Below, one piece after another: positions 24,546 to 32,625 of a DNA stretch of 64,000 nucleotides. The stretch's first letter is position 1, and each line of letters begins with the position of its first letter. The translations under genes were made by a program, and so were the position numbers. Origin of the DNA: Dermabacter sp. (lineage in GTDB: Bacteria > Actinomycetota > Actinomycetes > Actinomycetales > Dermabacteraceae); contig JAUNTX010000004.1 of assembly GCA_030538475.1 (NCBI GenBank), positions 62,001 through 126,000 of the forward strand, read 5' to 3'. Under the pieces are notes generated by a model. That model was not told where the DNA came from. It saw only the letters and a list, made by a program, of their open reading frames with translations, and searched no databases.

Positions 24546-25814
24546 GTGGCGGACGATTCCCTCGCAAAGGGCGAGGAACAGAACGAGCGAGCCACCACGC
24601 CGCTTCTGCGCGATCGTGCATACCTCGCATGGATGGTGGGCGACACAGCCTCAGCATTCGGGATGGGGCTGACCTTCTTCGCGACTCCGCTGCTCGCAGT
24701 GCTGGTCACGGGATCAGCCTCTCAGGCGGGGATCGTGGCGGCGGCCGCCTCGGTGGGTGGTGTCGTTGGCCTCCTGCCCGGAGGAGTCCTTGCCGACAGA
24801 TTCGACCGAAAATCGCTGAGGGCGTGGTCAGCGATCTCCGGCGCTGCCATCTGCGCCGCCATCGTCCTCCTGCTCTTCTTTTCGTGGCTCGACGGGCCCA
24901 CGCTGGCGGTCCTTGGATTCCTGCTTCAGTTGCGCGGCAGCCTCTTTGGCCCGGCCTCAGATGCCATCTTGCGAGCCGTGGTGGGCAAGGAGCGCATGTC
25001 CCGCGCCGTCGTCGCCAACCAGGCGCGAGATTCCGCCGTGGCGATTGCGTCTGGACCGGCAGGGGGAGCGCTCTACGCCATTGCTCCCATTGTGCCGTTC
25101 ATCGTCAACACTGCTGCGTTCGTGCTTTTCTGGATCACGAACCGCGGGCTCTCCTCGAGTAAGCCGCGCGGCCAGATGAAGCCAGGCGCCGTCTGGACTG
25201 ACTTTGGCGAGGGCGTGACATACGTGGTGCGCGCCCCTTTGCTGCGCTCCGGAGTCATCACGTTTTCCTTGCTCAACCTGGCCACCAGTGGGGTGGTCAT
25301 GACGATGATCCTTCACCTGCAGATCAGCGGTGCTTCCCCTCAGCAGATCGGACTCATCAATCTCGTCGTCGGCGTCGGAGCCCTCCTTGGGGCCCTCATG
25401 GCGAACCCGGTGATCTCCAGAGTTCGATCCGGCATCATCCTGATGGTTGGGGTGCTCCTCATTGCGAGCAGCATGGTCGGGGTAGCGCTCTCGCCGTCGT
25501 TCACCGTGGGGTTGGCGGTCTTCGCGGTCGCGCTCCTCGCTGGACCGGCAGTTAACGCGACTGTCGGAGGGCTCCTCATGTACGTGATCCCCGACGAGAT
25601 TCTGGGGCGAGTGATGAGCGTTCTCTACTTCTGCACGGGAGCATTGATGCCGCTGAGCCCGGCAATCGCCGGTGTCGGTCTGGACACACTGGGTTATCGC
25701 GGAACACTGTTTGTCTTTGCTGGCGTTGCGGGTCTCGCAGCAATCGTGGCCCTGAGCTCCCGCGCGCTTCGTCAGCTCCCCGCATCGGGTCAGTGGCACA
25801 CGGTCTCTCTCTAG
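24546..25814 (+). CDS. MFS transporter, Enterobactin exporter (EntS)/drug-efflux type
   Basis: A 422-residue, 12-helix MFS protein. The loop 2-3 signature is GGVLADRFDRKSL, followed by FGPASDAILRAVVGKERM and ANQARDSAVAIASGPAGGAL, which are the landmarks of the MFS_3 (EntS/bacilysin-exporter-like) family. The likely role is export of a small toxic molecule or siderophore. The GTG at 24546 has AAGGGG 9 nt upstream; an ATG/GTG 32 codons earlier has no signal. Its codon use has fewer GC-ending codons than its neighbours, a mild hint of acquisition. A tRNA-Gly terminator hairpin follows. Confidence 0.82.
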   Translation: MADDSLAKGEEQNERATTPLLRDRAYLAWMVGDTASAFGMGLTFFATPLLAVLVTGSASQAGIVAAAASVGGVVGLLPGGVLADRFDRKSLRAWSAISGAAICAAIVLLLFFSWLDGPTLAVLGFLLQLRGSLFGPASDAILRAVVGKERMSRAVVANQARDSAVAIASGPAGGALYAIAPIVPFIVNTAAFVLFWITNRGLSSSKPRGQMKPGAVWTDFGEGVTYVVRAPLLRSGVITFSLLNLATSGVVMTMILHLQISGASPQQIGLINLVVGVGALLGALMANPVISRVRSGIILMVGVLLIASSMVGVALSPSFTVGLAVFAVALLAGPAVNATVGGLLMYVIPDEILGRVMSVLYFCTGALMPLSPAIAGVGLDTLGYRGTLFVFAGVAGLAAIVALSSRALRQLPASGQWHTVSL

Positions 25815-25858
25815 CGCCGACTCGCGGTGACCCGCATGCCTCCGACGGCGGAAAAGCG

Positions 25859-25897
25859 AAAGCCCCGGGCCCGAACGTGGTCGGGCTCCAGGGCTTT
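25859..25897 (-). terminator. hairpin terminator downstream of tRNA-Gly
   Basis: AAAGCCC... pairs with ...GGGCTTT around an inner GC-rich stem. On the minus strand it follows the tRNA by 8 nt and is trailed by CGCTTTTCC. It also stands after the MFS gene on the plus strand, so it may act in both directions. Confidence 0.7.
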
Positions 25898-25905
25898 GCG
25901 GTCGG

Positions 25906-25976
25906 AGCGGGTGACGGGAATCGAACCCGCGCTGTCAGCTTGGGAAGCTGAAGTTCTACCATTGAACTACACCCGC
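25906..25976 (-). tRNA. tRNA-Gly (anticodon CCC)
   Basis: The 71-nt sequence folds as a cloverleaf. The acceptor is GCGGGTG/CACCCGC, the D-arm contains AGTTCAATGGTAGAAC, and the anticodon stem TCAGC/GCTGA encloses TTCCCAA, giving anticodon CCC. The T-loop is GGTTCGATTCC. The 3' CCA is not encoded. Confidence 0.93.
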
Positions 25977-26097
25977 GAAAGCCCTCTTAGTGTAGGGGCA
26001 TCGCCCAGATTTGCACAAACGGCCGGCAGTCCCGCCGCCGCGGGATGTCCGCCCCCGCCCGTCGGCCTGCCTCCCGTTTGCCGCCGCCATCGGGCGT

Positions 26098-26103
26098 TAA
26101 GAT
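26098..26103 (+). promoter_or_regulatory. -10 element of a leaderless promoter for dcd
   Basis: TAAGAT lies 6 nt before the GTG start at 26110. Confidence 0.5.
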
Positions 26104-26109
26104 GAGGGG

Positions 26110-26712
26110 GTGCTACTCAGTGATCGTGACATCCGTGCCGATATCCAGGCGGGCCGCATCCGGCTCACCCCGTTCGATGAGGAGTTTGTGCAGCCAGCCT
26201 CGGTGGATGTGCGCATCGACCGGTTCTTCCGGCTGTTCGATAACCACAAGTACGCGATGATCGATCCGGCCACGGAGCAGAGCGAGCTGACGCGGCTCGT
26301 GGAGGTGGAACCCGAGCAGCCGTACATGCTGCACCCGGGGGAGTTCGTGCTCGCCTCCACGTACGAGAACGTGACCCTGCCCGATGACGTGGCGGCGCGA
26401 CTCGAAGGCAAGTCGAGCCTCGGGCGCCTGGGCCTGCTCACGCACTCCACGGCAGGGTTCATCGATCCGGGATTCGACGGGCACATCACCCTGGAACTCT
26501 CCAATATGGCCACGCTGCCGATCGCGCTGTGGCCGGGCATGAAGATCGGGCAACTGTGCTTTTTCCGGCTCACCTCGCCCGCGCAGCGGCCCTACGGTGC
26601 AGAAGGTAACCTCAACCGGTACCGTGGTCAGCGAGGCCCTACGGCTTCGCGTTCGTACCTGAACTTTCACCGCACCGCGATACCCGCGACCCCCTTGGAG
26701 GACACCCCGTGA
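26110..26712 (+). CDS. dcd: dCTP deaminase, probable dUMP-forming (Dcd/Dut bifunctional type)
   Basis: A 200-residue homotrimer-type enzyme of the Dcd/dUTPase family. [17 protein letters not shown] and [11 protein letters not shown] open it, followed by [36 protein letters not shown], which holds the active-site Glu/Ser/Arg/Ala set. The sequence is very close to mycobacterial Dcd, which converts dCTP directly to dUMP without releasing dUTP. The GTG at 26110 is supported by TAAGAT 6 nt upstream. Its stop overlaps the start of the following unknown gene (GTGA). Confidence 0.95.
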   Translation: MLLSDRDIRADIQAGRIRLTPFDEEFVQPASVDVRIDRFFRLFDNHKYAMIDPATEQSELTRLVEVEPEQPYMLHPGEFVLASTYENVTLPDDVAARLEGKSSLGRLGLLTHSTAGFIDPGFDGHITLELSNMATLPIALWPGMKIGQLCFFRLTSPAQRPYGAEGNLNRYRGQRGPTASRSYLNFHRTAIPATPLEDTP

Positions 26713-27482
26713 GCCATCGACTTCGCCTCGACGAATCTGCGGGGGCAGACGACCTTTTCGCGCTGGTCCTCAACCGCTACCCGGACGCCACGCGCGACGG
26801 CGAGGCGATTCGGATCAGCGACACCACCCGCTTCGCGCCCGCCGCGCACGGCACCGAGTGGGAGATTCACACTCCGAAGCAGCGCGAGCAGGATTTCGCC
26901 CCGGCGCTCGCGGACGGTTACGGCCTGAACCGGGCGTTTGCCGACGGTATCCCGGTGGGGGAGGAGCGCGAGGTTCTCGAGTTCCTGCTCGGCGCCGTCC
27001 GCAGGATCGGCGGGGTGCTCATCACCGATTCGCACTTCGAACTGTCCCCCCACCAGTTCATGCTGCCCGACCTGCGCGTGGTGGCCCCTTACGAACTGCG
27101 GCCCGAGCAGTGCCTCGAGATCGTGCGGGAGATCGTTAAGGAAGCGCGGATCGAAGGTGAGCCCGACGGTGCTCCGTACGCGATTACGCTGCCGATCTTC
27201 CCCGATGCTGATCTGGAAGTGCGCGTGCTCGAGCTGGATCACGAGATCCCGGCGATTGCCCACGTGCAGTGGGTGAAGGACGGGGCGGCGGTGTATCACG
27301 TGCTGTTCCAGCCGCACGACGAAGACGTCGCCGTGGCCGATACCCCCGATCCGGCGCAGGTGAAGAAGTGGCGCGAGGCCTACCTGGGGTGCAGCGCGAT
27401 TGCGAAGTCCCTTCACGATGTGACGGGCGGATTCATCCTCGACATCGAGGGGTTCCTCGTGAACCCGGACGATCTGTTCTAG
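26709..27482 (+). CDS. conserved-looking protein of unknown function coupled to dcd
   Basis: I do not recognise this 257-residue soluble protein. It is acidic, has no signal peptide or membrane segment, and contains alternating strands and helices. Notable segments are [27 protein letters not shown] in the middle, [32 protein letters not shown] after it, and a C-terminal [18 protein letters not shown]. Codon use matches its neighbours. The GTG start overlaps the dcd stop, so the two are translationally coupled, which hints at a link to nucleotide metabolism but proves nothing. Confidence 0.7.
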   Translation: MSHRLRLDESAGADDLFALVLNRYPDATRDGEAIRISDTTRFAPAAHGTEWEIHTPKQREQDFAPALADGYGLNRAFADGIPVGEEREVLEFLLGAVRRIGGVLITDSHFELSPHQFMLPDLRVVAPYELRPEQCLEIVREIVKEARIEGEPDGAPYAITLPIFPDADLEVRVLELDHEIPAIAHVQWVKDGAAVYHVLFQPHDEDVAVADTPDPAQVKKWREAYLGCSAIAKSLHDVTGGFILDIEGFLVNPDDLF

Positions 27483-27490
27483 AGCCTCAC

Positions 27491-27510
27491 CCCGGGCGGG
27501 AGCGCCCGGG
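27491..27510. terminator. perfect hairpin between two convergent genes
   Basis: CCCGGGCG and CGCCCGGG flank a GGAG loop, in the 33-nt gap between the stops of the unknown gene and the UMF1 transporter. There is no U-tract, but the position suits a bidirectional terminator. Confidence 0.5.
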
Positions 27511-27515
27511 CTCGT

Positions 27516-28853
27516 CTACGGCGTCGGGGTGGGCGCCGCCGCGCGTGCCTCGTTCGAGGTGAGCGTGCTGAGCTTGAGCGGCAGGAACGCCACGAGCCCG
27601 ATGGCGAGCACAATAACGATGCCCATGATGCCCGCGCGGGTGCCGCCAATCCCCACAGCGATCGCGAACGCGCTCGTGCCGAGGAACCCGAAGGCGCGCC
27701 CGCTCGTGGCATACAGCCCGAAGTTCTCCGTGTAGCGCTCGGGGCTGCTGAGCCGCGTCAGCAGGTTGCGCGAACTGGCGTTGATGGGGCCGACGAAGAA
27801 GCAGAGGGCAAGCCCCGCAATCCAGAAGGTCAGGGCGCCAGGCACGAAGAAGATGATGAGGCCGCACACGATCACGGCCGCGATGGACGTGATGATGACG
27901 AGGCGCGAGCCCACGATGTCATCGAGCTTCCCACCGAAGTAGACGCCGAAGCCCGCGATGAGGTTCGCGGCGATGCCGAACAGGATGATCATGGTGGTGC
28001 TGAAGCCGTAGGCCGCGGCGGCGATGACTCCCGCGAGGCTGAACACGGCGCCGAGGCCATCCCGGTAGATCGCGGAGGCGATGAGGAAGTGCAGCATGAC
28101 CGGTTCGTCGCGGCGAGCCCGCACGATGCGGGTGATGATGCTGCGGTAGCCGGACAGCGGGTTCCAGGCGGGGGCCTTCGGATCGTGTGGGGAGGGCGGC
28201 AGGTGCCGCATGATCGGCAGGGTGAAGACAATGATCCACGCGGCCACGAACAGGGGGATCGCGCGGAGGTTCCAGGCGTCATCGCCGGTAATCCCGAACA
28301 GTCCCGTGCCGGGCATGACGAAGCCGAGCAGCACGATCAGCAGGCACAGGATGGAGCCCCAGTAGCCGAGCGCCCACGCGGTACCGGAGATGCGGCCGCG
28401 GTTGCTTTCGGTGGAAATCTGCGGCAGCACCGAGTTGACGAACACGAGCGCGAGTTCGCTCGTGACCACGGCGAGGGCGATGAGGATCGAGGCGAACAGG
28501 ACATTGCCGGGATCGGGCGACACGAACACCATGAGCGCGACGATGAACGCGGTGGCGAGAGTGAATGCCCGCAGGAACAGGTTGCGCAGGCCGCCCGTGT
28601 CTCCGAGGGCGCCGAGCAGTGGGGCCAGGAGGGCGATGGCGACGGCGGCGATGGCCTGGGTGGTGCTGAGGGTGTGGGCGGCGCCGTCCTTCGCGGCCTG
28701 GAGGGCGCTTTCGCCGTCGATGCCCGCGGTGGCCACGCCGTTCGTGATGTAGGTGGCGAAGACGAAGGTGAGGATCACGGAGCTGAACGCGCTCGTGCCC
28801 CAGTCCCACAGTCCGAACGCGAGGATGTTCTTCTTGAGCTGCTGTTCGCTCAT
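27516..28853 (-). CDS. MFS transporter, UMF1 (Atg22-like) family
   Basis: A 445-residue, 12-helix carrier. The N-terminal AFGLWDWGTSAFSSVILTFVFATYI is the W-D-W/Y-G-x-S-A-F motif of the UMF1 family, and later SNRGRISGTAWALGYWGSI and FVGPINASSRNLLTRL match the same family. Eukaryotic relatives (Atg22) export amino acids from vacuoles; the bacterial substrate is unknown. CGAAGGA precedes the ATG at 28853. The antisense frame remains open for more than 1000 codons upstream but overlaps mrpA and is a shadow. It is divergent from the mrp operon. Confidence 0.88.
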   Translation of the reverse strand: MSEQQLKKNILAFGLWDWGTSAFSSVILTFVFATYITNGVATAGIDGESALQAAKDGAAHTLSTTQAIAAVAIALLAPLLGALGDTGGLRNLFLRAFTLATAFIVALMVFVSPDPGNVLFASILIALAVVTSELALVFVNSVLPQISTESNRGRISGTAWALGYWGSILCLLIVLLGFVMPGTGLFGITGDDAWNLRAIPLFVAAWIIVFTLPIMRHLPPSPHDPKAPAWNPLSGYRSIITRIVRARRDEPVMLHFLIASAIYRDGLGAVFSLAGVIAAAAYGFSTTMIILFGIAANLIAGFGVYFGGKLDDIVGSRLVIITSIAAVIVCGLIIFFVPGALTFWIAGLALCFFVGPINASSRNLLTRLSSPERYTENFGLYATSGRAFGFLGTSAFAIAVGIGGTRAGIMGIVIVLAIGLVAFLPLKLSTLTSNEARAAAPTPTP

Positions 28854-28990
28854 GCGGGGTCCTTCGTTCGGGTGGAAACTCGGGGCCGGGGATGCCCGGG
28901 CCCACGATACCGCCATCGCCCGCCCGTCACGGTTTCCGGCCCATGGTGATGGGGATAAACGCAGGGGCCGACGGGGCAGGGCCGGGGGCG

Positions 28991-29011
28991 CCTGGGCAGT
29001 GAGTGCCCAGG
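28991..29011. promoter_or_regulatory. inverted repeat in the UMF1/mrpA divergent promoter region
   Basis: CCTGGGCA and TGCCCAGG are separated by GTGAG, a perfect 8-bp hairpin or dimeric operator. It lies 137 nt upstream of the UMF1 start and 121 nt upstream of mrpA. The function is not known. Confidence 0.35.
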
Positions 29012-29132
29012 TGGGGGACCTGCGCGGGCTCTTTTGCGAAACCCCACATTCTTTGACCCGAGCCCGGCGAATGATACTCGGTTCCTTTAGGATGGCAACG
29101 CCCCACCCCGACCCGACCAGGATGGAGTCTCC

Positions 29133-32081
29133 ATGTTCGCTGCCATTGCCGCGCACTTCGTGCTGGCAATGTTCGCACCCCTGCTCGTCCGGGCATTGGG
29201 ACGCCGGGCATTCTTCCTGTTGGCGCTCGCGCCCGCCGCCACCACGGCCTATGTGCTCGCGCATGCGCCGTCGGCCCTTGCGAAGGCCCCGGTGATCGAG
29301 TCGGTGTCGTGGATCCCGCAGTTCGACATGACCCTCACCCTGCTCCTGGACCCGCTCGCATGGCTGTTCATGCTCATCGTCTCCGGGATCGGCACGCTGA
29401 TCTTCCTGTACTGCGGGTTCTACTTCAAGAACACCGAGCCGGGCCTGCAACGCTTCGCCGGGGTGTTCCTCGCGTTCGCGGGGGCGATGGCGGGGCTCGT
29501 GCTCGCCGACGACGCGATGCTGCTGTTCATCTTCTGGGAGCTGACAACGGTGTTCAGCTACCTCCTGATCGGGCACTACGTCACGAAGCAGGCCTCGCGG
29601 CGCGCGGCCATGAATGCCCTCATCTCCACGACCATCGGCGGGCTCGCCATGATGGTGGGCCTGCTCATGCTGGGCCGCCAGGCAGGCACGCTGCGGATCT
29701 CCGAGATTGTCACTTCGTCCGCCTTCGCGGAGGCCACCCCGTTCATCGTCGTGGCCCTCGTCCTCGTTGCCATCGGCGCGGCCACGAAGTCGGCGCTCGT
29801 TCCCGGCCACTTCTGGCTCCCCGGCGCCATGGCGGCCCCTACTCCCGTCTCCGCCTACCTGCATGCCGCGGCGATGGTCAAGGCAGGCATTTACCTGCTG
29901 CTGCGCTTTGCCCCCGTGTTCTCCGCGGTCTCCGTGCTCACGATCGTGATCTCCGCGTTCGGGATCGCGACGATGATCCTCGGTGGCTGGCGCGCCCTTC
30001 GCCAGTTCGATATCAAGCTGCTGCTCGCGTACGGCACCGTGTCGCAACTGGGATTCATGGCCGCCATCGCGGGCATGGCCACGCCCGAAGCGGTCTTCGC
30101 CGCCTCCGCGCTCGTGCTCTCGCACGCCCTGTTCAAGGCGCCCCTGTTCATGGTGGTGGGCATCATCGACAAGGCGTACGGCACGCGGGACGTGCGCGAA
30201 CTGCGCGGCGTGGGCCGAGACATGCCGGTCGTGGCCGTCATCGCCCTCGTGAGCGCCGCCTCGATGGCCGCCGTCCCGGTGTTCTTCGGCTTTATCGCCA
30301 AGGAAGCGGTGTTCTACGCGATGTACGAGGGCGAGGTGTGGCAGCAGGTCATGTTCGCCGGCGCCGTCGTCGGTTCCATCCTCACCGTCGCCTACGCCTG
30401 CCGATTCTTCTTCCAGGTCTTCCCCGGCCAGCCCACGCTCCCGCATAAGCGCCCGAGCGTCGGTTTTGTGCTGGCCCCGGGCCTCGTCGCGCTCGCCTCC
30501 CTGGCCGCCATCGCCGCCGTCGGCCCCCTCGATGCGCTCATGGCGCTCATCGCCCGCGGTGCCCACGCCGCGCAGGTTGCCATCGGCCTTGCCACCGCCG
30601 GGCCGATCGATCCCGGCCACCTCGTCATCCTGCCCACGTCGCTGTCCATCCCGTTCCTCGCGAGCCTCACGGCGCTCGCCGTCGGCGGCCTGGCCGCGTA
30701 CTTCCACCGCCCGGTCGAGTCCTTCCAGAAGGCCGTGAGCCCGCAGAGCCACCCGTGGGGGCACAAGGTGGATGCCGAGCGAGGGTTCCGCGCGTTCATG
30801 CGCGGCATCGACCTCGTGTCGGTGCACACCACCGCAATCTTCCAGCGCGGTTCGCTGCCGTTCAACGTGGGCACGATCTTCCTCGTGATGATCGCGCTGT
30901 CCACCGCGATCCTCATGTTCCAGCCCACCCTTCCCGCGAACATCGTGCTCTACCAGCACCCCGCGGAAGTGGCCGTGCTCGCCTTCGCGGTGCTCGCCGC
31001 GCTCGGAGCTGCGCGCGCCCGGCGCCGCCTGCGCGCCGCCCTGCTCATCTCCGGCACCGGCTTTGCCGTGGCCCTGCTGTTCATGCTCTACGGCGCCCCC
31101 GACGTGGCGGGCACGCAGCTGTTCGTCGAGACGATCATGACCGTGGTGCTCATCCTCGTGCTGCGCCGCCTGCCCGTGCACTTCTCGATCCGGCCGCTGC
31201 GCCGCGACCAGTGGGTGCGGTGGGGCATCGCGATCCTCACCGCTGTGACCACCGTGGTCGTGGTCGCGTACGCGGCGGGCTCGCGCAACTCCGACCCCGT
31301 GGGGCCGGACCTGATCGAGGCGGGCTACGAGATTGGCAAGGGCCACAACACGGTCAACGTGGCGCTCGTGGACGCGCGTGTGTGGGACACGATGGGCGAG
31401 ATCGGCGTGCTGCTCGTCGTGGCCTCTGGCGTCGCCTCCCTCGTCTTCGTCTCCCGTCGCGAGCGCGCCATTGTCCGCGTGTCCGAACTGACCAAGAACA
31501 CCTCGATCTGGCGCCGCAAGGACTACGAGAACCTGCCCGTCAACGCCGTCACGTTCCACGATGAGGGCGAGGACCTTGAGGGCTACCGCGGCCGCACCTG
31601 GATTTCCGCGGGTGCCACGCTCGCGCCCGAGCGGCGCATGGTGATCCTCGAAGTCATCACCCGGATCGCGTTCCCGCTGCTCATCATGTTCTCGATCTAC
31701 CTGTTGATCGCGGGCCACAACCTTCCCGGTGGCGGCTTCGCGGGCGGTCTTGTGGGCGGACTCGCGATCACGCTGCGTTACCTCGCGGGCGGGCGCTACG
31801 AACTGAACGAAGCCGCCCCCGTCCAGGCGGGCGCGCTGCTCGGCACCGGCATGGTCCTCGCGGTTCTCACCGGCATCACGCCGCTCCTGTTCGGCGGGAC
31901 CGTGTTCCAGAGCTACGTGTGGATCGATACGCTGCCGATCCTCGGCGAAGTGGAGCTCGCCTCCGCGCTCGTATTCGACATCGGCGTGTATCTCATCGTG
32001 ATCGGGCTCGTGCTGGACTTCCTGCGCACGCTCGGCGAACAGATTGATCGACACCAGGAGGCTGAGCTCGATGCCCGTTAG
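29133..32081 (+). CDS. mrpA: Mrp Na+/H+ antiporter subunit A (MrpA, with fused MrpB-like domain)
   Basis: A 982-residue polytopic protein, the large subunit of the Mrp-type monovalent cation/proton antiporter. The N-terminal two thirds is NuoL-like, with FWELTTVFSYLLIGHY and TKSALVPGHFWLPGAMAAPTPVSAYLHAAAMVKAG holding the proton-path Glu, Lys and His residues. The C-terminal part carries the MbhD/MbhE region and, from about residue 843, an MrpB domain (LIAGHNLPGGGFAGGLVGG), so no separate mrpB is needed. AGGATGGAG stands before the ATG. It heads the operon mrpA-C-D-E-F-G, which exports Na+ and supports pH homeostasis. Confidence 0.96.
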   Translation: MFAAIAAHFVLAMFAPLLVRALGRRAFFLLALAPAATTAYVLAHAPSALAKAPVIESVSWIPQFDMTLTLLLDPLAWLFMLIVSGIGTLIFLYCGFYFKNTEPGLQRFAGVFLAFAGAMAGLVLADDAMLLFIFWELTTVFSYLLIGHYVTKQASRRAAMNALISTTIGGLAMMVGLLMLGRQAGTLRISEIVTSSAFAEATPFIVVALVLVAIGAATKSALVPGHFWLPGAMAAPTPVSAYLHAAAMVKAGIYLLLRFAPVFSAVSVLTIVISAFGIATMILGGWRALRQFDIKLLLAYGTVSQLGFMAAIAGMATPEAVFAASALVLSHALFKAPLFMVVGIIDKAYGTRDVRELRGVGRDMPVVAVIALVSAASMAAVPVFFGFIAKEAVFYAMYEGEVWQQVMFAGAVVGSILTVAYACRFFFQVFPGQPTLPHKRPSVGFVLAPGLVALASLAAIAAVGPLDALMALIARGAHAAQVAIGLATAGPIDPGHLVILPTSLSIPFLASLTALAVGGLAAYFHRPVESFQKAVSPQSHPWGHKVDAERGFRAFMRGIDLVSVHTTAIFQRGSLPFNVGTIFLVMIALSTAILMFQPTLPANIVLYQHPAEVAVLAFAVLAALGAARARRRLRAALLISGTGFAVALLFMLYGAPDVAGTQLFVETIMTVVLILVLRRLPVHFSIRPLRRDQWVRWGIAILTAVTTVVVVAYAAGSRNSDPVGPDLIEAGYEIGKGHNTVNVALVDARVWDTMGEIGVLLVVASGVASLVFVSRRERAIVRVSELTKNTSIWRRKDYENLPVNAVTFHDEGEDLEGYRGRTWISAGATLAPERRMVILEVITRIAFPLLIMFSIYLLIAGHNLPGGGFAGGLVGGLAITLRYLAGGRYELNEAAPVQAGALLGTGMVLAVLTGITPLLFGGTVFQSYVWIDTLPILGEVELASALVFDIGVYLIVIGLVLDFLRTLGEQIDRHQEAELDAR

Positions 32082-32625
32082 CCTCACCATTCTCGTGATC
32101 GCCGGGGTGTTCATCGCCGGCGGCGTCTACATGATGCTCGAGCGCACGCTCAGCCGCATCATCATGGGCTTCGTGCTGCTCGGCAACGGCGTGAACCTCC
32201 TGTTCCTCGTGTCCGTCGGGGCGCCGGGAAGGCCCCCGTTCGAAGGCACCGGGCCCATCGAGGAGATGAGCGACCCGTTGCCGCAGGCGATGGTGCTCAC
32301 TGCCATCGTGATCGCCCTGGCCCTCACCGGCTTCGGCATGGCGCTGTCCTACCGCGCGTGGCAACTGTTCGGCCACGACGAGGTTCCCGACGACGTCGAG
32401 GACCGCCGCGTGGCCTCGCGCTCGCGCAGGCTCTCCGCGAGGGCCCGGCGGGATCGGGCCGCGCAGGTGGGGGCGGAGGCCGACGTGGACTGGGACGAGG
32501 ACTCGGCCGACGACACCATTTCGGACGACATCAACTCCGATGACGACATCGAGCAGGACCCCACGGAAATTGACGAGGACGAGAGCGAGGATCCCCGGAT
32601 CGCTCGCGGAGGGAGGACGCGATGA
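32071..32625 (+). CDS. mrpC: Mrp Na+/H+ antiporter subunit C (NuoK-like) with long acidic tail
   Basis: A 184-residue subunit. Three NuoK-like membrane helices occupy residues 1-110, with GGVYMMLERTLSRIIMGFVLLGNGVNLL and PLPQAMVLTAIVIALALTGFGMAL as family landmarks. The usual length is about 110-125, so the C-terminal 65 residues are extra; they are strongly acidic (many DD and DE pairs) and end with a short basic stretch. The ATG at 32071 overlaps mrpA by 11 nt and has AGGAGG upstream. It also overlaps mrpD by 4 nt. Confidence 0.93.
   Translation: MPVSLTILVIAGVFIAGGVYMMLERTLSRIIMGFVLLGNGVNLLFLVSVGAPGRPPFEGTGPIEEMSDPLPQAMVLTAIVIALALTGFGMALSYRAWQLFGHDEVPDDVEDRRVASRSRRLSARARRDRAAQVGAEADVDWDEDSADDTISDDINSDDDIEQDPTEIDEDESEDPRIARGGRTR

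Noticed and set aside
28854..32114. A very long open frame antisense to mrpA, continuous with the UMF1 gene
   Set aside because: It is rich in Glu, His, Arg and Gly without domain patterns, lies opposite the clear MrpA protein, and is the expected shadow of GC-rich codons. The UMF1 start at 28853 has its own Shine-Dalgarno.
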